A DNA stretch of 20,015 nt. Source: CAZZKJ01 sp964654695 (GTDB taxonomy: Bacteria > Krumholzibacteriota > Krumholzibacteriia > WVZY01). The stretch is from NCBI GenBank assembly GCA_964654695.1, contig CAZZKJ010000045.1:1-20015 (forward strand), in the 5' to 3' direction. Of the stretch, positions 15,364 to 20,015 are shown in pieces. Made by a program: the position numbers and the translations under genes. The notes below the pieces were generated by a model. The model did no database searches, was not told the origin of the DNA, and saw nothing but the letters and a program-made list of their open reading frames with translations. Every line of letters begins with the position of its first letter. Positions within the stretch are counted from its first letter, which is position 1.

Positions 15364-16683
15364 TCAGACTTTTTTTATATCGGCACTCTCACGCAGTAAT
15401 TTTAGCACCTTTTCATCTGCGAGTTCCGCCTCTATCCTGGATTTCTGATCGGGGCTTCTTAGATATCCCAATATTTCATCTTTCCTCTCGCTCGTTCCCG
15501 CTAGTTTGTCCATTCTGCCGCTTAACTCTTCATCGGAAATCTTGATATTTTCCTGCACCCGTACCGATTCCATTATGAAATACTTCCTTACAGTACGAAC
15601 AGCCGAATCATGAAAAAGGTTCCTGACTTCTTTCTCCCGGGCTTCTTCATCATCAACACGCGGCCTGCGTTTTTTGTCCTCTTCAAGGACTGATGCCAGG
15701 TAATTGTTGACCATAGCCTCCGGAACTTCAAAAGGCTCATTTTTTATAATCACGTCTATGACTTTTTCTTCGATTTCGTGCGCATACCTCTTGATCTCTT
15801 GTTCGATCAGGTCCTCCCTGACCCTTTTCTTTAACTCAGCGACTGATGTTAAACCGGAATCCAGTTGTTTTACGAAATCATCATTGAGCTCGGGAAGAAC
15901 TTTCTCTTTGACCTCGCGAACCTCCACATGAAAGTCCCTGTCCTGCCCTTTCAGTTCTTTTTCGGGAAAGTCGGCGGGATAATGGACCGTGAATTCCTTT
16001 TTATCTCCCGGCTTGACCCCTTTTAGCCCATCGCGGAAATCAGGTAGCAGGTTATCGCTTGACATATCCACGGGATAATTCTTGAGCAGTTTCTTTCTGT
16101 CTATCTCCCCGTTTATTATGGGGGCGTAATCTATAACCAGGTAATCGTTTTCTCCCGCTTCCCTTTCGACTACCCTGAACGAAGCCATGCGCTCGCGGAT
16201 GCTCTGCATGGCTTCGTCGATATCCGAGTCCCCGATCTCATGCTTTTCAGCCTTGACGCTCAGGTCTTTATATTTGCCGATCCGGACTTCCGGTCTGACC
16301 TCGACTGCTATATCAGCAGAAATATCGGTATCTTTTTCTGCCTTGATATTTTCGAAATTTGGTTCTCCCAGCGGAGCAATCCCCTCCCGTTCCAGGGCTT
16401 CCTCATAAACGGCGGGTAGCAGGTTTCGGACCGCATCTGAATGAATAACTTCTCCATAGTTCTTTTTTATGAATTCGGGGGGAACTTTACCCTTTCTGAA
16501 TCCCGGTATTTTAAGATCTGAACGGAGTTTCTTGAAAATTTGGTCTTCTTCTTTTTTTACTTCCTCCACAGGTATCACGAGCGAAAGCAGTCTCTTGCAC
16601 TGGGCTGGGGACGAAACTTTTACGGCAAATTTTCTTCCTTTTGAAGCTTTCTCGCAGCCGGGATTCAAATTCGAATTATTCAT
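15364..16683 (-). CDS. tig: Trigger factor chaperone
   Basis: Ribosome-bound chaperone with peptidyl-prolyl isomerase activity that meets nascent chains at the exit tunnel. The ribosome-binding signature GFRKGKVP is at 61-68, the FKBP-type isomerase domain runs about 177-262 (ending DRDFHVEVREVKE), and the helical C-terminal chaperone domain fills the rest. Length (439 aa) is typical. Compared with usual starts, it carries about 20 extra N-terminal residues (MNNSNLNPGC...) before the first strand; AAGGA 5 nt before ATG 16683 supports that start. It is the first protein gene after tRNA-Leu, only 19 nt downstream of the tRNA 3' end. Confidence 0.96.
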   Translation of the reverse strand: MNNSNLNPGCEKASKGRKFAVKVSSPAQCKRLLSLVIPVEEVKKEEDQIFKKLRSDLKIPGFRKGKVPPEFIKKNYGEVIHSDAVRNLLPAVYEEALEREGIAPLGEPNFENIKAEKDTDISADIAVEVRPEVRIGKYKDLSVKAEKHEIGDSDIDEAMQSIRERMASFRVVEREAGENDYLVIDYAPIINGEIDRKKLLKNYPVDMSSDNLLPDFRDGLKGVKPGDKKEFTVHYPADFPEKELKGQDRDFHVEVREVKEKVLPELNDDFVKQLDSGLTSVAELKKRVREDLIEQEIKRYAHEIEEKVIDVIIKNEPFEVPEAMVNNYLASVLEEDKKRRPRVDDEEAREKEVRNLFHDSAVRTVRKYFIMESVRVQENIKISDEELSGRMDKLAGTSERKDEILGYLRSPDQKSRIEAELADEKVLKLLRESADIKKV

Positions 16684-16702
16684 AAGTATCCTTGTTGAAA
16701 AC

Positions 16703-16787
16703 TGGTGCGAGAGGGGGGACTCGAACCCCCACGAAGTTAATCACTGGATCCTAAATCCAGCGCGTCTGCCAGTTCCGCCACTCTCGC
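16703..16787 (-). tRNA. tRNA-Leu (anticodon TAG)
   Basis: On the minus strand the acceptor GCGAGAG pairs with CTCTCGC, with discriminator A and an encoded CCA. The anticodon stem CTGGA-TTTAGGA-TCCAG gives anticodon TAG. A long variable arm, as in class II tRNAs, precedes the T arm GGGGG-TTCGAGT-CCCCC. No terminator separates it from tig. Confidence 0.97.
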
Positions 16788-16825
16788 CCCCCGATCGAGA
16801 TCTGCCGTGATTGGTATTTCCGAGC

Positions 16826-16883
16826 AATATATACGTTTATGCCGCGAGGGGCAATACTAAGAATCCAGGGCGCGCTCGGTCAA
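16826..16883 (-). promoter_or_regulatory. Two overlapping candidate promoters for tRNA-Leu and the tig operon
   Basis: On the minus strand the distal pair is TTGACC (16878-16883), 18 nt, TAGTAT (16854-16859). The proximal pair is TTGCCC (16849-16854), 17 nt, TATATT (16826-16831). Both lie between the dehydrogenase stop and the tRNA. They share bases, so one polymerase would exclude the other. Which is used cannot be told from sequence. Confidence 0.55.
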
Positions 16884-16889
16884 GCCAAA

Positions 16890-17939
16890 TCACTCAAGAA
16901 ATGACAAGATTATATCCGTGTACTCGGGTGTCTTCATGCCGCTTGAAGTCGCCAAGGAGGGAATACGGCCCGATGTCAGAGCCATTCCCATAGCAGCGTC
17001 GATCTTGTCGGCGGCGGCTATGAGATCCAGCTCTCTCAGCATCATCTCCAAAGCACTGATTGCAGCAAGTGGACAGATCACTCCTTTGCCGGCATGTTTT
17101 GGGGCCGAGCCGTGTATAGGCTCAAACATACTGATCCTGCCGGGATGGATGTTTCCGGAAGCGGCCAGCCCCAGTCCTCCCTGGATCGCAGCCCCGAGAT
17201 CGGTAATGATATCCCCCATCATGTTCTCAACCACGGCCACGTCGAACCAATCCGGGTTCTTTACCATCCACATGCAGGCCGCATCTATATAGGCGTGATT
17301 GCGTTCTATATCCGGATATTCCCCGCCGACCTCATCAAAAGTCCTGGTCCATAGAGATTGGGCGGGAAGAGCGTTTGCTTTGTCAATAAGAGTCAGTTTT
17401 TTCTTTTTGTTTCTTTTTCTGGCAAGCTCAAAAGCGTATCTCGTCACCCTTTCAACACCCTTGCGCGTCATGATCATTTCCTGGATTGCAACTTCGTCTG
17501 CGGTTCCGCGTTTAAAATTGCCGCCGAGAGCCATATAAAGACCTTCAGTATTCTCCCTTACAAAAACCATGTCCATGTCGCCCGGTTTTTTATTTTTTAG
17601 GGGCGTCAAGAATTCCGAATAGAGTTTAATCGGACGCAGATTCACGTATAGATCAAGGTTCCAGCGAATACCGCCTACTATGGCTCTCTCGAGCAGCCCG
17701 ATTTCTACACGCGGATCCCCTATTGCCCCGAGAAGAATGGCATCCATTTCTTCGAATTCATTGAAAACGCTTTCAGGCATCAATTCGCCGGTTTTCAAAT
17801 AATGATCCGCTCCGAAAGCATAAGGCATCATGTCAAAATCTATGCTCTCCAGAATCGAAATCCGTTCTAAAACCCGCACGGCTTCATCGATCACTTCCGG
17901 CCCTACTCCATCGCCTGGAAGCACGGCAATTTTATACAT
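16890..17939 (-). CDS. Isocitrate/isopropylmalate-family dehydrogenase (LeuB-like, substrate uncertain)
   Basis: A 349-residue decarboxylating beta-hydroxyacid dehydrogenase. It starts MYKIAVLPGDGVGPEV and has the substrate loop VRENTEGLY (127-135), DKANALPAQSLW (186-197), metal-binding Asp243 and Asp247 in MMGDIITDLGA, and the cofactor loop EPIHGSAPKHAGKG (273-286). Classical isopropylmalate dehydrogenases have VRELTGG in the substrate loop; ENTEGLY is the form of isocitrate, homoisocitrate and tartrate enzymes. At the cofactor-deciding position the Asp of NAD-dependent IPMDH (GSAPD) is Lys281, as in NADP-dependent E. coli isocitrate dehydrogenase. Such proteins are often annotated leuB, but no leuA, leuC or leuD is adjacent. 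GGAGG 8 nt before ATG 17939 supports the start; an ATG 4 nt upstream is out of frame. It follows gcdH by 88 nt. Confidence 0.85.
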   Translation of the reverse strand: MYKIAVLPGDGVGPEVIDEAVRVLERISILESIDFDMMPYAFGADHYLKTGELMPESVFNEFEEMDAILLGAIGDPRVEIGLLERAIVGGIRWNLDLYVNLRPIKLYSEFLTPLKNKKPGDMDMVFVRENTEGLYMALGGNFKRGTADEVAIQEMIMTRKGVERVTRYAFELARKRNKKKKLTLIDKANALPAQSLWTRTFDEVGGEYPDIERNHAYIDAACMWMVKNPDWFDVAVVENMMGDIITDLGAAIQGGLGLAASGNIHPGRISMFEPIHGSAPKHAGKGVICPLAAISALEMMLRELDLIAAADKIDAAMGMALTSGRIPSLATSSGMKTPEYTDIILSFLE

Positions 17940-18027
17940 TCATTCAACCTCCATAATAAATTACATTAATAGTTCGTTATAACCAGTTGCTAATATGTCT
18001 CTTATTGTTTTAGAATAATTCGGCCGT

Positions 18028-19194
18028 CTACTTGAAGGCTTCTATCCCGGTCAGTTCCCTGCCTATGATCAAAGTATGCATATCGTAAGTTCCCTCATAC
18101 GTATCCACCGATTCCAGATTGCACATATGCCGCATTACGTTGTATTCCCCGCTGATTCCATTTGCTCCGAGCGCACCCCTGGCTAATCGGGCTATCTCCA
18201 AGGCTTTTCTGACATTGTTTCTTTTGGCCATCGATACCTGGTCGTATCTCAGGGCGCCCTTGTCCTTCAGACGCCCCAGTTGAATGCAAAGAAGCTGGGC
18301 AAGCACTATTTCTGTGGCCATATCCGCCAGCTTCTTTTGAACGATCTGGAAAGACGCAATGGGTTTGTCAAACTGAATCCTGTCCTTGCTGTATTCGAGG
18401 GCTTCATGCAGGCACGCCCCCGCGGCGCCGACTGCACCCCATGCTATTCCGTACCGGGCCTGGTTCAAGCACATCAACGGACACTTGACACCTTCGGCTT
18501 CGGGAAGCAGGTTACCGGCGGGAATGCGGCAGTCGTTGAAAATGAGCTCGCTGGTATCGCTGGCGCGCAGTGAAAGCTTGTTCTTCGTTTGCCTGGACTC
18601 GAAACCTTCTCTGTCCTTTTCCACTATGAAACCGCGAATGACTCCATCCAGCTTGGCCCAGACCACTGCAACATCTGCTATAGTACCATTCGTTATCCAC
18701 ATCTTTGCCCCGTTGAGCACGTACTCGTCGCCGTCTCTGACGGCACCGGTAACCAGGCTGGCGGGATCGCTGCCATAGTCGGGTTCCGTCAGTCCAAAGC
18801 ACCCAACGGACTGGCCGCGGGCCAGACGAGGAAGCCAATAATCTTTCTGCTCATCGCTGCCGAAAGTGTAAATGGGATACATAACCAGGGCCGACTGCAC
18901 CGAAGCAAAACTTCTAATACCGGAATCTCCCCTTTCAAGCTCCTGCATCATCAGGCCGTAGGCCACGTTGTTTACGCCCGCGCATTCGTAACCTTCAATA
19001 GTGGCTCCAAACACACCCAGAGCACCCAGTTTCCCGGCGGTGTCGGGCGAAATTATCCCCTTTTCATAATGATCCTTTATATGGGGCAGAACTTCATCCT
19101 CAACAAAATTCCTGATAGTGTCTCTGACCAACCGTTCATCTTCGGACAGTAGACTTTCCGTGTCGACGAAATCAAAACCGGCAAAGCGCTTCAT
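18028..19194 (-). CDS. gcdH: Glutaryl-CoA dehydrogenase
   Basis: FAD enzyme of the acyl-CoA dehydrogenase family that converts glutaryl-CoA to crotonyl-CoA and CO2, passing electrons to electron-transfer flavoprotein. Starting at ATG 19194 (388 aa) the protein aligns closely with human GCDH from FASVQSALVMYPIY through GCFGLTEPDYGSDP, ARYGIAWGAVGAA, QKKLADMATEI and GRLKDKG to TYEGTYDMHTLIIGRELTGIEAF. The catalytic base is Glu367. Glu87, Arg94 and Tyr366 match human Glu87, Arg94 and Tyr369, the network linked to decarboxylation; as I recall, described non-decarboxylating enzymes lack the Tyr. The frame extends 37 codons upstream into the crotonase gene, but AAAGGA before ATG 19194 and family length favour this start. 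It lies 2 nt after the crotonase stop. Confidence 0.93.
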   Translation of the reverse strand: MKRFAGFDFVDTESLLSEDERLVRDTIRNFVEDEVLPHIKDHYEKGIISPDTAGKLGALGVFGATIEGYECAGVNNVAYGLMMQELERGDSGIRSFASVQSALVMYPIYTFGSDEQKDYWLPRLARGQSVGCFGLTEPDYGSDPASLVTGAVRDGDEYVLNGAKMWITNGTIADVAVVWAKLDGVIRGFIVEKDREGFESRQTKNKLSLRASDTSELIFNDCRIPAGNLLPEAEGVKCPLMCLNQARYGIAWGAVGAAGACLHEALEYSKDRIQFDKPIASFQIVQKKLADMATEIVLAQLLCIQLGRLKDKGALRYDQVSMAKRNNVRKALEIARLARGALGANGISGEYNVMRHMCNLESVDTYEGTYDMHTLIIGRELTGIEAFK

Positions 19195-19196
19195 GA

Positions 19197-19979
19197 TTAT
19201 TTTCCTTTGAATTCGGGTTTTCGCTTTTCGAGAAAGGCCGATAGGCCTTCTTTCATGTCTTCTGTGGCGCACAGAAGACCGAAAAGCAACGCTTCCACAC
19301 GGCACCCGTCATCCAGTGACATGTCGAATCCCCGGTCCAGGGCCTCCATAGCGCATCTCAAAGCAGCAGGACCTTTAGTCATCAGAAGTTGTGCGTATTC
19401 ATCCACAACCTTCATTAGCTCTTCGTGCGGTACTACTCTTGAGACCAGCCCTATCCGGCATGCCTCCTCGGCATTCAGTGTCCGGCCCGAAAGCACAAGA
19501 TCCATCGCGATACCTTTTCCCACCAATCTTGAGAGTCTTTGGGTACCCCCATATCCGGGAATGATTCCGAGGTTGACCTCGGGCTGGCCCAATTTTGCCC
19601 TGTCCGAAGCAATTCTTACAGTGCACGCCATTGCGAGTTCGCATCCACCGCCGAGCGCAAAACCGTTAACAGCGGCAATGGACGGCTTGCCCATGGTTTC
19701 CAGCGAGCGCAGAACCCTTTGACCTTTCTCTGCCATCTCGATACCGCTTAGAGCCCCAAGTTTTGACAGCTCCATAATATCCGCTCCGGCCGCAAAAGCC
19801 TTGTCTCCCGCGCCTGTAAGTACAATAACGGACACACTGTCATCATTTGCAACATCAAAAACGGCACATTCCAAATCGGCTATCAGGGCGGCGTTCAAGG
19901 CATTTAGCACTTTCGGTCTGTTGAGAATCAGACGGGCTATCCCATCTTTTTTCTCAATAATAATATTTTCGAATTCCAC
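19197..19979 (-). CDS. crt: Enoyl-CoA hydratase/crotonase
   Basis: Adds water to crotonyl-CoA or similar enoyl-CoA to give 3-hydroxyacyl-CoA. I start it at GTG 19979 (260 aa, first residues MEFENIIIEKKDG) because AAAGGAGG lies 7 nt upstream; an in-frame ATG at 20009 would place this ribosome-binding site inside the gene. Both catalytic glutamates are present: Glu114 in GGGCELAMAC and Glu134 in GQPEVNLGIIPGYGGTQRL. The oxyanion-hole glycines lie in AFAAGADI and ALGGG. Length is standard. With gcdH 2 nt downstream, crotonyl-CoA is the natural substrate. The symbol is given by analogy with short-chain crotonases; strict chain-length specificity cannot be read here. Confidence 0.92.
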   Translation of the reverse strand: MEFENIIIEKKDGIARLILNRPKVLNALNAALIADLECAVFDVANDDSVSVIVLTGAGDKAFAAGADIMELSKLGALSGIEMAEKGQRVLRSLETMGKPSIAAVNGFALGGGCELAMACTVRIASDRAKLGQPEVNLGIIPGYGGTQRLSRLVGKGIAMDLVLSGRTLNAEEACRIGLVSRVVPHEELMKVVDEYAQLLMTKGPAALRCAMEALDRGFDMSLDDGCRVEALLFGLLCATEDMKEGLSAFLEKRKPEFKGK

Positions 19980-19983
19980 TTGA

Positions 19984-19991
19984 GATCCTCC
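19984..19991 (-). promoter_or_regulatory. Ribosome-binding site that decides the crotonase start
   Basis: On the minus strand a near-perfect AGGAGG stretch precedes GTG 19979 by about 7 nt, while nothing comparable can be seen before ATG 20009. The last bases of the window (19992-20015) show no recognisable gene end, though an upstream gene could stop in another frame. Confidence 0.7.
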
Positions 19992-20015
19992 TTTGCATAA
20001 CTTCATCATCCCCAG

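Noticed and set aside
13327..16883. Heat-shock control elements (CIRCE or sigma32-type boxes) in front of lon, clpP or tig
   Set aside because: No TTAGCACTC/GAGTGCTAA repeat or convincing CTTGAA...CCCCAT pair was seen in any gap.
1..20015. CRISPR arrays, insertion sequences, rRNA genes or long repeats
   Set aside because: No repeated spacer-like units, transposase frames, inverted terminal repeats or rRNA-like stretches were seen by eye; short repeats could be missed.

Overview
The window looks like about 20 kb of a bacterial chromosome, possibly from an uncultivated lineage. Except for the first 1.6 kb, every gene and all three tRNAs lie on the minus strand. Sampled lines are roughly 42-57% GC across most of the window and roughly 57-67% GC in the plus-strand segment at 1-1636. 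The tRNAs carry encoded CCA ends, several promoters are close to the sigma70 consensus, and the housekeeping genes are of ordinary bacterial type. No gene here fixes the phylum. A glutaryl-CoA route and a CxxCH export protein would suit a fatty-acid or aromatic-compound degrader, but that is inference.

Layout, left to right. Positions 1-1636 (plus strand, GC-rich): the tail of a glycine-betaine-type ABC substrate-binding domain and a complete asparagine synthase (asnB). This block stops 47 nt from the 3' end of a tRNA-Glu (1684-1761), so it may be an island inserted at the tRNA or an assembly join. Positions 1867-5662: lexA and, upstream in the same transcript and overlapping it by 44 nt, a 1065-residue DnaE-family protein that has lost key polymerase residues. 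A GCATAC-N4-GTATGC palindrome lies upstream of this pair. Positions 5762-7428: tRNA-Lys with its own promoter and terminator, then purA with a leader that contains a terminator-like hairpin. Positions 7450-7930: a small exported CxxCH protein. Positions 8026-10256: a two-gene serine pathway (class V aminotransferase, then a short SerA). Positions 10307-16883: a proteostasis run read tRNA-Leu, tig, clpP, clpX, lon, engB. Positions 16890-19979: an isocitrate/isopropylmalate-type dehydrogenase, a glutaryl-CoA dehydrogenase and a crotonase.

How the genes work together. LexA probably represses its own operon with the DnaE-like gene. Trigger factor, ClpP, ClpX and Lon cover nascent-chain folding and regulated proteolysis, with EngB (ribosome assembly) at the end. 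The aminotransferase and SerA together would take 3-phosphoglycerate to phosphoserine. Glutaryl-CoA dehydrogenase and the crotonase catalyse consecutive steps from glutaryl-CoA to 3-hydroxybutyryl-CoA.

The most interesting object is the lexA-linked DnaE-like gene. It is a full-length, uninterrupted C-family polymerase paralogue with a degraded active site. It still has a beta-clamp-binding-like peptide (QLELPF) and an OB domain, so it looks like a non-catalytic DNA-damage-response factor and not a working translesion polymerase.
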